NCBI GenBank assembly: GCA_024734495.1
Contig: JALMQS010000269.1
Coordinates: 62,001 to 126,000 of the forward strand
DNA from: Forficula auricularia
Taxonomy: Eukaryota; Arthropoda; Insecta; Dermaptera; Forficulidae
DNA: 64,000 nt
Reading direction: 5' to 3'
Shown here piece after piece: positions 1 to 10,839 of the stretch; position 1 is the first letter of the stretch; every line of letters begins with the position of its first letter. The notes below the pieces were generated by a model that was given only the letters and a program-made list of their open reading frames with translations, was not told the DNA's origin and did no database searches. The translations under genes and the position numbers were made by a program.

Positions 1-351
1 ATTAAAAAAAATCAAAAAAATACAAATTGAATGTTTCAATATCGAAAATGTTTTGTTTTTTTAATTTTTAAAAACAATTCAGTAGGTCTTTTGTCTTCGA
101 GAAGAGCTTCGTTTGGGTTCGATTTCTGAAAGGACAAAAGCTCTTGTAAAATTTATTCAAACATGTCTAAAAAAATTTTGATACGGTCTTTGTAAATGCT
201 TTTTGATAATTTAAAAATGTTTGTATTTGTATAATTATTTATAAAATAAACGAAAAATTGTCGTTTTCTAGAACTCAAAGGCGGTGCAATTCAGTAAGTT
301 TTTGACTAATAAAGCTTTTCTTAATTAATCATCAGGGGTTGTTAATAAATT
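1..351. other. AT-rich stretch, nothing recognised
   Basis: No credible open reading frame, RNA gene or repeat terminus could be recognised here. The sequence is AT-rich with poly-A and poly-T runs. Confidence 0.5.
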
Positions 352-449
352 TTTTTGCAAACAAATTTTCTCTGGAGAGAGACGTACTGATGGAACTTTT
401 AATTGAATGTAATGGAAGGCAGCCCAGGGGTAGTGAGGAAAGAAAAAAT
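352..449 (+). repeat. Terminal fragment of foldback repeat family C
   Basis: The stretch holds an outer part (TCTCTGGAGAGAGACG) and an inner part (TGTAATGGAAGGCAGCCC). Both recur as ends of the palindromic elements at 26668-27004 and 48530-49110. Only one end is present here; the element breaks off where the LTR-like sequence begins. Confidence 0.7.
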
Positions 450-454
450 TAACA

Positions 455-1322
455 CAGATCTGCAGACCCCACTTTTCCTTTAGACTCTACCTTTCCGTCC
501 CATACCGATTTCTCGTCCCCTACCGTATCTCCAAACCCCTCTCTTTCTTCATTTTCTACCACACAGTCCCTTATCGCCCCTCATTCTCGTACCGCCCCGG
601 ACCCCACTTTGCCTCTCGACGCTTCATTTCTGTCCCGTATCGTTCCTCATTCTCGTATCGTTCTTCATTCTCGTATCGTTCCTCATTCCCGTATCGTTCC
701 TCATTTTCGTGTCGTCCCTCATTCCCGTATCGTTCCTCATTACCGTATCGTCCCTCATTCTCGTATCGTTCCTCATTTTTGTACCATCCCGGTCCCCACT
801 TATCTTTCAGTTTTAATCATCCCATCTCGTATCGTTCCTCAGTACCGACCTGTCCCGGACCCCACTCTGACCTCAGAAGTTATCGTCATGTTCCATATAG
901 ATCCTAAGTCCCGTGACGCCTCGTCAAATACATCTCAGTTTATCGACCTGGATCTACCGTATCTTGCCGTGAGAATTGCTATCCTGCCACTCTTATTACC
1001 TTTTGATCCTGGTATATACTTGTATAAACTATCGGAAGAAGGTGTGCTCGAGAAGATGAAGACTCCCTTCTAAAACATTTCGGAACCAACCCTACCGAAT
1101 GATCTTCAAGAGCCAAAAAGTTGCCTGAGCTTTATCATACCGATGAAGAAAATCACTTCAGCGTTAGTTTTGACCAAAGTTCGAGGAACCATGCCAGGTA
1201 CCGTCTGTCTCTGCTGGGGTCGCCTGCGTCCTATGGGACTTCCAGAACTGAAGCCATATGACGAAGGCAGTGACGACCCAGAACCTTCCCGAGCTCCCGG
1301 AACTTCCCCGCTGGGGGGGATA
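455..1322 (+). pseudogene. 3' internal part of a probable LTR retrotransposon
   Basis: A 154-codon frame at 609-1073 begins in a minisatellite that encodes repeats of the hexapeptide SRIVPH and continues into unique sequence ending KMKTPF. After it comes noncoding sequence, then a purine-rich tract (GCTGGGGGGGA, about 1310-1320) directly before an LTR-like block. That order, reading frame then polypurine tract then LTR, is what the 3' end of a Ty3-type element looks like. No protease, reverse transcriptase or integrase motif is visible, so the assignment rests on structure alone. Confidence 0.4.
633..790 (+). repeat. 18-bp minisatellite (8-9 units)
   Basis: The unit TCGTATCGTTCCTCATTC repeats in tandem with a few substitutions per unit. 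Since 18 is a multiple of three, the array stays open and encodes (SRIVPH)n. Diverged units extend upstream to about 500 and appear again near 825-845. Confidence 0.85.
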
Positions 1323-1802
1323 TGTAACCAAAATAAATTTGCCGCGGTTATATTCCGAGAGCCTAGTGTCTGAAGAGTGAATTAGTCGAGTAGGACTGAC
1401 TCGATGACTAATGAACACGTGGAAGAAAAGAATCATATGTGGCGAGATAGCCAAGCTGGCAAGAGGGTGAAGTGAAGTGAAGAGTGTTTATACTCTGTTT
1501 CGTTAATTTATCGTGTACCGTTTACCGTTTATTGTTAATATTATTATTTATCGAATTATCGTTCCGTGTGTTATAGTGTCGTTGTTGTTGAGAACTACTC
1601 AACAATAATTTATATATATATATTGAACACGATCTTGTACCAATCCACCTCAAGATCGTGCAGTTCTGCGTGGTTTAGAACCCGCACAGATCAAGAGCTG
1701 AAATCGGTCTGGTGTTTTCTCACTTGCCCTTAATAGATGGTAAATAAATTTGGAAGCGGGGGTGTCTGAGCCGTCCAAGTGAGCTTCCAAATTAGGGTTA
1801 CA
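1323..1802 (+). repeat. Probable LTR (3' or solo)
   Basis: The 480-bp block starts TGTAACC and ends GGTTACA, a 7-bp inverted terminal repeat with the canonical TG...CA ends. A G-rich polypurine-like tract lies just before it, which suits a 3' LTR. It contains a TATA-like run near 1610. A matching second LTR is not in the window. Confidence 0.5.
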
Positions 1803-2760
1803 ACGGACTTGGTTATCTTTCTGTTGACGCTTCGAGGTTTCCTACAGACTTTTCCTATTTCAAAGCTTAATTCCAATGTGAGAGTGGTAGGATCACACAG
1901 GGTTACACAAATAAAAATAATGTAGACTAACTCCCATTAATTTTTAAAACCAAAAGAAATTTTATTGATATCAAAGAAAAAGAAAAAGAAAATTTATGTT
2001 GCAATTTTGAATTTTGAATTTAAAGGTGATTTGAAATTTTAATATTGAAATTTTAGTATTGTTTAAGTTTGAATGAAGTTATTATTTTAAGTTGTCTAAT
2101 TAATTTGATTTATATTTGATAGTGTGGGCTTCAAGGGTCGATTTCGCCTCGAATGCCTTTGGATTTACAAAATTTTGTGTGGTCCACTTGATGTGATGCT
2201 ATATAAGGCAATTATAAAAAAAGAATTTGTAATTATAAATTAATGTTTAATTATTTATTTAATTCAATGTTTTTATTTAATCATTCAATGTTTCATTATA
2301 ATTTATACTTTTGTTAATTTAATTAATCTAATTTATTTATTTTTAATTGTATTTTCTTTAATTATTAATTATTTATTTATTGAACAACATTATTCTTGAG
2401 CCCATGAATCCATTTTCTACCTTGCTTGATCAATTTGAGAGAGTTTTTAATTTACTTTCGGACTTAGGCCAATATGAATCCGTTCAACCCCTATTATCTT
2501 TATTTTACTAATTTTTTAACTATTACTAGGGTCCGTAATTCACCTGTTTCGCCTTTTTTGCCTAAATTATGTATTCTCTCGAATTCATCAAGTGTTAATT
2601 AATAGAATCTAAATTCATGCCCCTTTGAACTATTTTTTTTAAATTAACATTATATATTTTCAATTATAGTTATCATTAAATTATTATTATTATTTAAATT
2701 ATAGTATACTAAAAGTTCACGTGTTATTTACTAAAATAGGATTGTCTTTGAACTGCAGTT
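1803..2760. other. AT-rich stretch, nothing recognised
   Basis: Runs of A, T and short TTAA-type words dominate. No coding potential, RNA gene or repeat boundary was recognised. Confidence 0.5.
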
Positions 2761-2789
2761 AATTTTTTATGGTTTGAATCATTAATTAA

Positions 2790-3090
2790 GAGAGGAGAGA
2801 TTTTGCTTATCTTTTCACTGTCTGGTATGATGAAGATTCCATTGGAAAGCCATGGCGGTCCAGGTCTATTTGCCCAGGAGGGCGCTGGGAGACACCGTTA
2901 TCCAGATGACCAATTATCCAGGCCTAGTGTTTTACTATGCTGGAGAATGCTACTTCACCATGGCGTCCCAAGGTTCAACCAGCTTCCCAGTGTAGTAGGT
3001 TCCAGCAGGTCCCAAATTGAGGCCTATTTCTCTCCGTGGATGTTGGTCGGAGCCGGATTTCAGGGCTCTGGAGCTAGATCGTCATAGGAA
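2790..3090 (+). other. GC-richer island with a 94-codon open frame, unidentified
   Basis: This 300-bp island is clearly less AT-rich than its surroundings. The frame 2803-3087 reads through it, with SHGGPGLFAQEGAGRHRY near its start. I recognise no family, no splice signals and no terminal repeats. It could be a transposon fragment or a lone exon. Confidence 0.25.
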
Positions 3091-3990
3091 CAAGCTTTTT
3101 TGGTTTTCTTCTTTCGATTTTTGAGATCAACTTCGATGTCTATTAGTTCATAAATATTTTAAATTATACTTGTGTATGGTTTCAGTTTTTTATTATACTG
3201 CCTTAGGTGTTTATTATCTCAAGTTTTTAATTATACTATCTTTTTTTTCTCTTGGGCATCCGCTCAGCTGGACTTTTGATAGGAGAATCCTCTCCCTCCA
3301 TTTTCAATCCATTCTCCTCTCATTTCTTTTTATCTATTTTAACAAATTTCTATTTTATATTAAAAATAAAACATATGTGCCTTTTAAAAATACAATAATC
3401 TTTTTTTCTTATTATTTCCAAAAGCATTGAATTTCGAGTTGGAGCTTAGACCTTTTACAAGTTAATTTTTTATTTTAAATATTTCATACTATTATTACTT
3501 AAATTCAATATGAAAATTATTTGTTTCAAATACATAATCATTTTTTCTTCTGAAATTTCTATTTATTAATTATTTTTGTTTTAAATTTAGACAATGTCTG
3601 GGATTCCAATAAAATTTCCTTTTAATACCCTTTATTTCAAAAATCTCAAAAAAATGCCCCGAAACTTTAATTTTTTTTTAAATTTTGCTCCTTAACAGGG
3701 CCAAAAATAATTGAAAACCTGGCCAGATCTTGAGGTTGTGTACAATATATATAACTTATATATTAAATAAACAACAAATTTTTATTATTTTATTTATTTT
3801 TGCCTTCATGAGCAAAGTGGATATTTCCAGCCAGTACAATGGCGCCAACTGCAACAACTCCCATCCAAGCCCGGCGAATATCCTTCTAACTAACCCTTCG
3901 AGCTAAAAATAATAAAAATCATCTATCATCTTAATCATTTCCTATATTATTACATGTACACATTTTTCTTATTTAAATTCAGTTTTCTAA
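3091..3990. other. AT-rich stretch, nothing recognised
   Basis: Low-complexity AT sequence. The open frame near 3170-3430 is compositionally poor (Phe, Leu, Tyr, Ile) and looks random. Confidence 0.5.
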
Positions 3991-3993
3991 CTC

Positions 3994-4024
3994 CTGACGA
4001 TGGGCTGAAAACCCGAAATATATC
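3994..4024 (+). ncRNA. Hammerhead-like motif
   Basis: CTGACGA is followed by one extra base, a GGG/CCC hairpin, then GAAA and TATATC. It fits the recurrent pattern CTGANGA-N-stem-GAAA-palindrome-TH found throughout the window. The extra base departs from the classical hammerhead core, so catalytic activity is only a hypothesis. Confidence 0.4.
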
Positions 4025-4130
4025 GAAATCAAAAATCACTTTTGTTTTATTTTATTTTATGTGAAACCCACCTCGTTATTTAACCTAATTTTTTTATTAT
4101 TAAAAAATGTTTCACCTTGAACCAAAACCG

Positions 4131-4293
4131 AGGGGTGAACCGCGACCTAATATTGTGTACACCTAATTCCACTTTCACTTTCATTTCCAATGAGAAGACA
4201 ATAGATGAAGGGGTATTATCTAATAAATTCCAAAATAATTCCACATAATTCCAAGGACGGTGTACACCTAATTCCAATCGCGGTTCACCCCCC
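4131..4293. mobile_element. Short palindromic MITE, family F
   Basis: Inverted ends AGGGGTGAACCGCG and CGCGGTTCACCCC flank about 160 bp. A second inverted part (GTGTACACCTAATTCCA) lies inside each end. Copies occur at 8097-8250 (reverse orientation) and 39297-39457. No coding capacity. Confidence 0.75.
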
Positions 4294-4477
4294 TCCCATC
4301 TCCTTAAAAGTTATTGACAAAGTATATTATGTAACTTATAATAGGGAAGGAAAGAGTAATGTGAGTAAAAGGGATAAGATCAATAGTTCTAAAAAGCGTA
4401 TTTAGAAATATGATATTACAAATACATACATGCAACCAGAAAACGCTATTAGACAGAACATTTCTATTATATATTTA

Positions 4478-4666
4478 GTATGCGATTAAGTTTCAACCTA
4501 GCAAGTTGAAATTTCTTTCTTATTAAAGCAATTTGAAACTCAAAAGTTTAAATATCTTCTTATATTAATTCTACATATTTTGAAAATGTATTCTCATAAG
4601 TCCACCATACGATAACAATTCAATTGATATTATATAAACAATTTGATTAAAATATTAATAGACAAC
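4478..4666 (+). promoter_or_regulatory. Conserved upstream region of IR1
   Basis: Two blocks match the region upstream of IR3 (21690-21800, other strand) although the intervening DNA differs. One contains TAGCAAGTTGAAATTTCTTT, the other AAGTCCACC and ACGATAACAATTCAATTG. Conservation of separate noncoding islands ahead of both start codons suggests promoter or 5' UTR elements that were copied with the gene. Transcription start not determined. Confidence 0.5.
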
Positions 4667-6316
4667 ATGACGTCGACTATTCTGCTCACGGCTATCCTGT
4701 CAACGATATCATCCAACAGGGATTTCTCCTTTGTTATCCGGCAAGGAATCGAGAATTATTTACACAAAGATTTACCTACTTGTATCAAATACTCTGAAGA
4801 GAGACCATATCGGTATATAAATCAGTTTGTGTCAAATGTTTCCAAGAATTTAACACAAATTGAAATTAATTGTAAAGAGTTCAGAAAGGAGGACAATTTC
4901 ATCATTCTCAATTACGAAATTGACAATAGAGAATATAATAAAATTATTTGGGAGATTGGAAAATATGAGAATATTGTTTTCTATTATGATTTGTATGATA
5001 AAATTGGAATAAATTTGTGTCAGGAACATCTGGAAAAGAATAAGCCACCATCTTGGAAAACTTTAGCAAAGTTGATTGTCTGTGAATATTCCTCCTCAAA
5101 TGGGACACTCGTGTCCGAATTGTGGGTGTTCTCACTTCTAAATAAAAGAAAACTTAAACGAATTTCCGGAACATCGTATTTCAACCGAAAGCCAAATCTT
5201 CAAGGAACGCCTATAGAATTGATTACCAACGTCAGAGTCGATCATTTCTCAAAAGAGCAGAGAGAGAGAAAAACAGTTTTATCCATTTATCACGATTTGT
5301 TAACAAAATTCAATCTAAAGAAATCTACAAGCAAAGATGCACTATTTGAAGAATTTTTTATGTATGTTAAACCATTTTATTTCAACATAAATAGAACAGT
5401 GTATTGGATGGAACCTGTGTGCGTGGTGGTCCATAAAGGAGAATTGCACCCGGATTGGCAGGCGTTGGTCTGGTGCTTCCACTGGACCCTCTGGCTGGCT
5501 CTGATTGGTGCATGGCTGGTTTGTGGGCTCATCTGGCACATCATCTGCAAAAGAGAGCAAAGTATGTCGAAATCTCTGGTCGATATGCTTCAACTATTTA
5601 CGGCTTACCCGACGACTTGGTTCAATATAAGAATGAGCACCCGAAGAAGATTCCTTACCGGATCAGTGTCTCTAGTATCCGTGGTTATAATTTCAGGTCT
5701 CCTCCAATCTCAGCTATACTCCAATTTGCGATATCCAGGAAGATTTCCTCCTATCGACAGTTTGAATGAGCTCGCCAATCGAAACTTGAGTGTCTTTTGT
5801 GAAAGTCGCTATTTTTGTACAATGTTAAAGAAAACTAACTTTTTAGAAGAAAAATTGAATTTCCAGGAAATTTATTATATAAAAGGATACGAAGAAGCAT
5901 CTCTAAATGATATTTATCTGAATAAGAGTATCGCTGTAATTTGGAATTGTGAAGATGCTCAGAACAGTATCAACAGCATTTCACGGTATAGGAACTTGCA
6001 TATCATCAAGGATCGGGTGGGAATGTTCCCTCTAACAATAGAAAAAAAAACGTTTTTCCGCCTAATCTATGGATGGATTAATAAAATAATTGCTGGCTAT
6101 TATGAGGGTGGGATTGCTCAATGGCTGGATCACATGGAGAGATGGCGGATTCTCTTGAAGACGATGATTCGGGACGAGAGGGAAATTCCCGCTCAGGCTT
6201 TCACAATCGAAAACCTACAAATTGCATTCATTGTTCTTTTTATCAGCCATTCGATCGCTATAGTGATTTTTTTAATAGAAATATTGTATTTCAATTGGTG
6301 TCAGATTCATTCCTAA
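4667..6316 (+). CDS. Divergent ionotropic receptor IR1 (single exon)
   Basis: This encodes 549 residues in one exon. Ionotropic receptors are insect chemosensory ion channels related to glutamate receptors, acting in the dendritic membrane of sensory neurons. The chosen start (AACATGACG, MTSTILLTAIL) gives a hydrophobic signal-like N terminus and matches IR3; an in-frame ATG 24 bp upstream is less likely. Order along the protein: short N-terminal domain (about 20-170), first ligand-binding lobe starting near PNLQGTPIEL (about 190), the conserved HKGELHPDW block followed by TM1 (about 265-295), pore-loop segment SLVDMLQLFTAYPTTW, TM2 with SVSLVSVVIISGLLQSQLYS (about 340-365), second lobe (365-510), and TM3 (about 515-545, IAFIVLFISHSIAIVIFLIE). 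The ligand cannot be read from the sequence. An AATAAA lies 67 bp past the stop. Family assignment is by topology and motif style, not by search. Confidence 0.82.
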   Translation: MTSTILLTAILSTISSNRDFSFVIRQGIENYLHKDLPTCIKYSEERPYRYINQFVSNVSKNLTQIEINCKEFRKEDNFIILNYEIDNREYNKIIWEIGKYENIVFYYDLYDKIGINLCQEHLEKNKPPSWKTLAKLIVCEYSSSNGTLVSELWVFSLLNKRKLKRISGTSYFNRKPNLQGTPIELITNVRVDHFSKEQRERKTVLSIYHDLLTKFNLKKSTSKDALFEEFFMYVKPFYFNINRTVYWMEPVCVVVHKGELHPDWQALVWCFHWTLWLALIGAWLVCGLIWHIICKREQSMSKSLVDMLQLFTAYPTTWFNIRMSTRRRFLTGSVSLVSVVIISGLLQSQLYSNLRYPGRFPPIDSLNELANRNLSVFCESRYFCTMLKKTNFLEEKLNFQEIYYIKGYEEASLNDIYLNKSIAVIWNCEDAQNSINSISRYRNLHIIKDRVGMFPLTIEKKTFFRLIYGWINKIIAGYYEGGIAQWLDHMERWRILLKTMIRDEREIPAQAFTIENLQIAFIVLFISHSIAIVIFLIEILYFNWCQIHS

Positions 6317-8096
6317 TTAAATCCATCACATGAAAGAGTGAGAACATATTTTAAGCATTTTCTTATCTCCTGTACCAATTAGAATAAATAAGTACATTTG
6401 AAATAATATAAATCCCGCACAGATTTCATATTTGGCTGATTCTAAAAAAAAAACTTTCGAATTAAGTCTTTGAATCTATTTGAATTTGCTTGCCGGTTGG
6501 GACACAGTGAGCGAATGATTTTTAGGCTATTTACTTGAATATATATTTTTTATTTATATAAAAAAGATAAATATGTTTTATAATTTGGTACGCCTAGTGA
6601 TGTTGTTTCATAAAAAATTATTACGTATTATAACTTAGGATCCCATTTACTAGTAACAGGGATCAGTAAGAACATCAATTTCGATTTTTTCTTTCATATT
6701 TATATTCATAGAATATAATGGGGAAGTATTGCGATGCCCTGTCTGGGTCCGGACTCTTTGAGAGCTTGTATCTCGGAGATGAAAAAAGTTAATTTCATTT
6801 TGTAACTTCTAGGTGGAAGGAATCGGTACCCTTAATGATTGGAAATTGGGTTTAGGGCATAAAACCGGAAATTGTGGTCCCCAGAGGCCAAAAATCCATT
6901 GGTCAGTGTGTACGTATGTATCCCCCTGCGGTTCGCAACCATAAGTCTCAGAGTTACGAAATTTGAAACTTAAGCTCGATATAGGCTACTCAATCACTCT
7001 ATTTTGCTTTCTATGTGATAGCTTAAGGAACCCAAAGGCTACACACTACCCCCTGTCCCTGAATTGAATTTAACTAACATTGGAGGGTTATTAAGAATCA
7101 CTTAGCTACTTTTGAAGATTAATTAATCCCCAAAGGCATTGCCCGTGTACACCGCGTGGAGGTGGATTCGTTCAATTTGGTTCTACCTATATCTAAGAAA
7201 ATATTAAATAAACCCATTTACAGTTTGCTTTGTGAGTGGCCTGGTTGGAGAACCTGGGTTTTTCTAGGTATGCCGCACATTTACATTTTTTAGGTTCTAG
7301 TTTGCTATAAGTAGTATGCGCAGCTGCACGAACTGTGAGCTCGTGGAGCTACCCATTTACAGTTCAAGTATAAAGGTTATGATTATTTTTAGTTAACAAT
7401 GAATATTTATGTGTAGCTACACGATATATGTATTCGCGGAGATATGCATTTACAATTCACATTTAACGTATATAGAGATATACAGCCCTTTACAGAAGGA
7501 ATACAGATTTGTTTACATATTAGGTTAAAACCCTCATCAGCCGTCCAAACAATTACGCCAGATGTTGTGGCTATTAGTGAAAAGTATATATGGGCGCCAG
7601 TAGGACCCCAGAAACGGGGCCAGAGTGTTGGTAGCGCCAAAAGCGCCCCACAACTGTACAATGCGACAAGAAAAAAAAACAATAATCAAATGTTACAAAC
7701 AAAAAACAAAACAAAAAAAGGAAAAACATAAATAAAAATATTAACATTAAAATGCTAAAAAAAACAATAATAATAACAATAGTAAACCTCGTTTAAAATG
7801 GGCCAGCTATCGCAGAAAAGGTCATTTGTCGAGGAAAAAAGCTTGCTGTACTCCTTCTAGTCTATATCGAGTTTAAGTTTCGAATTTCGAAAATGTGAAA
7901 GTCGTCTGGTGAACACAACCGGATTTTTTTTTAGTTTTTGTTTTATTGTTCAACACAATTTGTAATTTGCACGTGAAATTAAATTAAATTTACTCAAGTT
8001 TTTAAAAATTGTTATAATATTTTTAATCATAATATCAAATTCAGCTTTTTAAAAGTAATTGGTGTTAGTTAGATCGTCTCTAATTAGGTATAGACG
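6317..8096. other. Intergenic stretch, no gene; possible diverged repeat at 6695-7060
   Basis: No cellular gene recognised. The part 6695-7060 reads GGGGAAGTATTGCGATG, later CCAGAGGCCAAAAATCC, then a GTACGTATGTATC microsatellite. This is the same order of features as in the Helentron-like family A but with little base identity, so it may be a third, distant family. The overlapping open frames near 7407-7731 on both strands look random. Confidence 0.35.
6383..6388 (+). terminator. Candidate poly(A) signal of IR1
   Basis: AATAAA lies 67 bp after the IR1 stop codon. Such hexamers are frequent in this AT-rich DNA, so position is the only support. Confidence 0.4.
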
Positions 8097-8250
8097 AGAG
8101 GTGGACCGGGATTGGAATTAGGTATACACGTGTCTTTGGAATTATTTGGAATTACTTTGGAATTCATTAGATAATCTATTGTCATCTACTTGAAAATGAA
8201 AGTAAATCTAGAAGTAGGTGTACACGATGTTAGGTCGCGGTTGACCCCTC
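8097..8250. mobile_element. Short palindromic MITE, family F (reverse copy)
   Basis: It is a degraded copy of the 160-bp element at 4131-4293 in the opposite orientation, with GGAATTAGGTATACACG at one end and GGTCGCGGTTGACCCC at the other. Confidence 0.65.
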
Positions 8251-8942
8251 GGGTATAGACATCTTGAAAATGATGAGTAAGAACATATTAAGAAGTTGTC
8301 ACTTGTGTAGCGCTTGGAAAAAATAAAAATTTGCTCAAACTTTTAGAAATTGTTTAATTTTTTTAATCACATATCAAATTCATGTAAATGACTAGTACAG
8401 CCACCACCCACCACCAGAAGTCTCTACTGTAGACTAGGTAAACTTGAAAACATATTATGAAAGGATGTCACTTTTTATATGTTTACGCTTGAGAGACAAT
8501 AACCTGTAATTTAATTATCCTCTTTCAGGTTTGTTCCCTATTATAATAATTATCTTTATTGTATTGTTTGTAATATAAATATGTATATATTGTATTACCC
8601 CTTTCAGACATAATAAAATCTGTTGTCAAAAATAATTTAGATTCAGTTACAAAAAGTTAAGCAACATTCACACCACGCTAACATGTCGTGTTAACACGTC
8701 TGCGTCAGGCGGGCGTGACACTACGGCTGACGTGTTAACTCGTTGGTTGCTTATACAGACAGGAATACATCGTTGCGAAATGGATAGGAGACTTTTGGAT
8801 GGCTAATCCAAATGAATTAAAAAATTAAATATGGAATTTAAATGATAATTGACTGTAGTTTTTAAGGTATTTGGTGTTGATACTTGGTGAAACATTTTTT
8901 AAAATTATTGGATAAAAAATACTTGGTAGGTGTTTCAGACGA
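8251..8942. other. Intergenic stretch with a small imperfect inverted repeat
   Basis: No gene recognised. Around 8680-8745 the words TCGTGTTAACACG and GACGTGTTAACTCG form related palindromes around GTTAAC. They may be the end of an unidentified MITE. The rest is AT-rich. Confidence 0.35.
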
Positions 8943-9907
8943 GACAATTTGAATTTCGAATCTTTGATAAACCATTTTGTACCAACGAAGAAAGGGTTGT
9001 GTATTGGATTGAACCTGTGTGCGCTGTTGTCCATAAAGGAGAATTGCACCCGGATTGGCAGGCGTTGGCTTGGTGCTTCCACTGGTCTCTCTGGCTTACT
9101 CTCTTTGGTGCATGGCTGATTTGTGGGCTCATCTGGCACATCATCTGCAAAAGAGAGCAAAGTATGTCGAAATCTCTGGTCGATATGCTTCAACTATTTA
9201 CGGCTTACCCGACGACTTGGTTCAATATAAGAATGAGCAGCCGAAGAAGATTCCTCAGCGGATCAGTGTCTTTAGTATCAGTGGTCATCATTTCAGGACT
9301 CCTCCAGTCTCAGCTATACTCCAATTTGCGATATCCAGGAAGATTTCCACCCATCAACAGTTTGAATGAGCTAGCCAATCGAAACTTGAATGTCTTTTGT
9401 GAATCCTGGTTTCTTTGCGCAATATTACAAAATCAAGTTTTTTTAGAAGAAAAATTGAATTTCCAGAAAGTTTTTTTTATTAAAGGATACGAAAAAGCAT
9501 CTCTAAATGATATTTATTTGGATAAGAATATCGCTCTACTTTGGAATTGTGAAGATGCTCAGAACAATATCAACAGCATCGCACGGTATAGGGAAAACTT
9601 GCACATCATCGAGGAACGTGTTGGAATTTTTCCTCTCATAATAGGAAAAGACTTTTTTTTTCAGTCAACCTCTGCATGGATTTATAAAATAATTGCTGGC
9701 TATTATGAGGGTGGGATTGCTCAATGGATGGATCACATGGAGAGCTGGCGGTTTCTCTTAAAATCATTGATTCGGGACGAGAGGGAAATGCCCGCTCAAG
9801 TTTTCACAATTGAAAACCTACAAATTGCATTTATCATTCTTTTTATCGGCCATTCGATCGCCATGGTGATCTTTTTAATAGAAATATTGTATTTCAATTG
9901 GTGTTAG
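8943..9907 (+). pseudogene. 5'-truncated ionotropic receptor copy IR2
   Basis: The frame covers only the C-terminal part of the receptor: end of the first ligand-binding lobe, TM1, pore loop, TM2, second lobe and TM3 ending in YFNWC. Homology to IR3 starts abruptly at GACAATTTGAATTTC (8943); upstream there is unrelated sequence, so signal peptide, N-terminal domain and most of the first lobe are gone. The remaining frame has no stop codon, and an in-frame ATG exists at 8930. It is nearly identical to IR3, which suggests a recent event. Without the first lobe it cannot form a normal ligand-binding domain, hence pseudogene. Confidence 0.8.
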
Positions 9908-10601
9908 ATTCGTTCATAATTAATATAGTTGAGTGAGTAAGAACATTATTAATAAATTTTATTGGCTCCTATAACACATTTAATTAGAACTAATACAAAT
10001 TTCGCTCACATTTAATATTTGTTACATTAGTTTGTTGTTTTATTGTTCAATAGAATTTGTAATTAGCACTTGAAATAATTAAATTTCGTTTTTTTTCATT
10101 TGTTTTGTATTATATATTATTTATTGATTCCATTTATACAAAGGTACATACCCATTTTGAGCTTTAGTACAGATATACATACAGTTTTATTTACACAATC
10201 TAATTCCTCTTTTCTTTTGCTACATCAAGTCCTGAAGTCTGAGTTAATTGGATTTCATCTATTTATCTATTGGATGTTATCTAACTTTCTTTGTCTAACT
10301 TCTGATTCCGATACCTATTCTTTCTATTCTATTATTTCTGATGTTAGAGCCTTTTTAACCGACTTCAAAAAGGGGGAGCTTATTATCAATTTTTTGTGTT
10401 TTTTCACCAATTCCTTTTTACCATGAGTACCGATTTCGATGATTTTTTTACTTTACCATACAGGATATGTATGGTTAAGTATTGTAATCGTGCATGGACA
10501 AAGTGTTTTTTGTTTCTTTTTTCGAAATATCTCAAAAACAGCTTAAACTATTTTGATTAGAAAATTTGGACAAAACCATGGCATTTCGGTATATAAAAAC
10601 G
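8943..10601 (+). repeat. Left arm of 1.66-kb inverted duplication
   Basis: This block is nearly identical, in reverse orientation, to 19256-20913. It contains the IR2 fragment, its 3' flank, and the first about 150 bp of a family B Helentron-like element. The arms end at AAAACG; beyond both ends the sequences differ. The arms are separated by about 8.65 kb. Confidence 0.88.
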
Positions 10602-10800
10602 TCCTAATAAATGAACATTGAAAAAATTGTATTTTTCGAGATATTAATTATTTTGTGGAGCGGTCTGAATACTATTATTATCATTATCCAATCAAAAAGG
10701 AAATTTCACAACTAGTTTTGGTGCATTGAGATTAAGAGCTGATTAGAATTTGGTTGAAATCTAAACCAAAACTAAGGGAGGGGTGGAAGGGGGATTTAAA
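10450..10800 (+). mobile_element. Family B Helentron-like element, 5' part
   Basis: It begins with the family B terminal hairpin (ACTTTACCATAC...GTATGGTTAAGT) followed by ATTGTAATCGTGCATG and the block containing TTCGAAATATCTCAAAAAC. Later parts near 10690-10800 match the family B middle (GAGATTAAGAGCTGATTAG). The 3' end is missing. Confidence 0.6.
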
Positions 10801-10839
10801 AATTAAAATTATAAGATTTTCAAACTAAAAAAAAACAAG

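Noticed and set aside
5342..5593. Minus-strand frame conserved in all receptor copies (MKHIDQRFRHTLLSFADDV...)
   Set aside because: Antisense shadow of the strongly conserved TM1-pore coding region, not an independent gene.
7407..7731. Overlapping frames of 91 and 95 codons on both strands
   Set aside because: No family resemblance, no conservation within the window, random composition.
10100..10426. Conserved open frame, also at 19362-19760 on the minus strand (MFCIIYYLLIPF...)
   Set aside because: It is shared only because of the inverted duplication; the two copies differ by a shift near the FKKG codons, and the sequence is 3' flank plus repeat, rich in Phe, Ile, Leu and Tyr as expected from AT-rich DNA.
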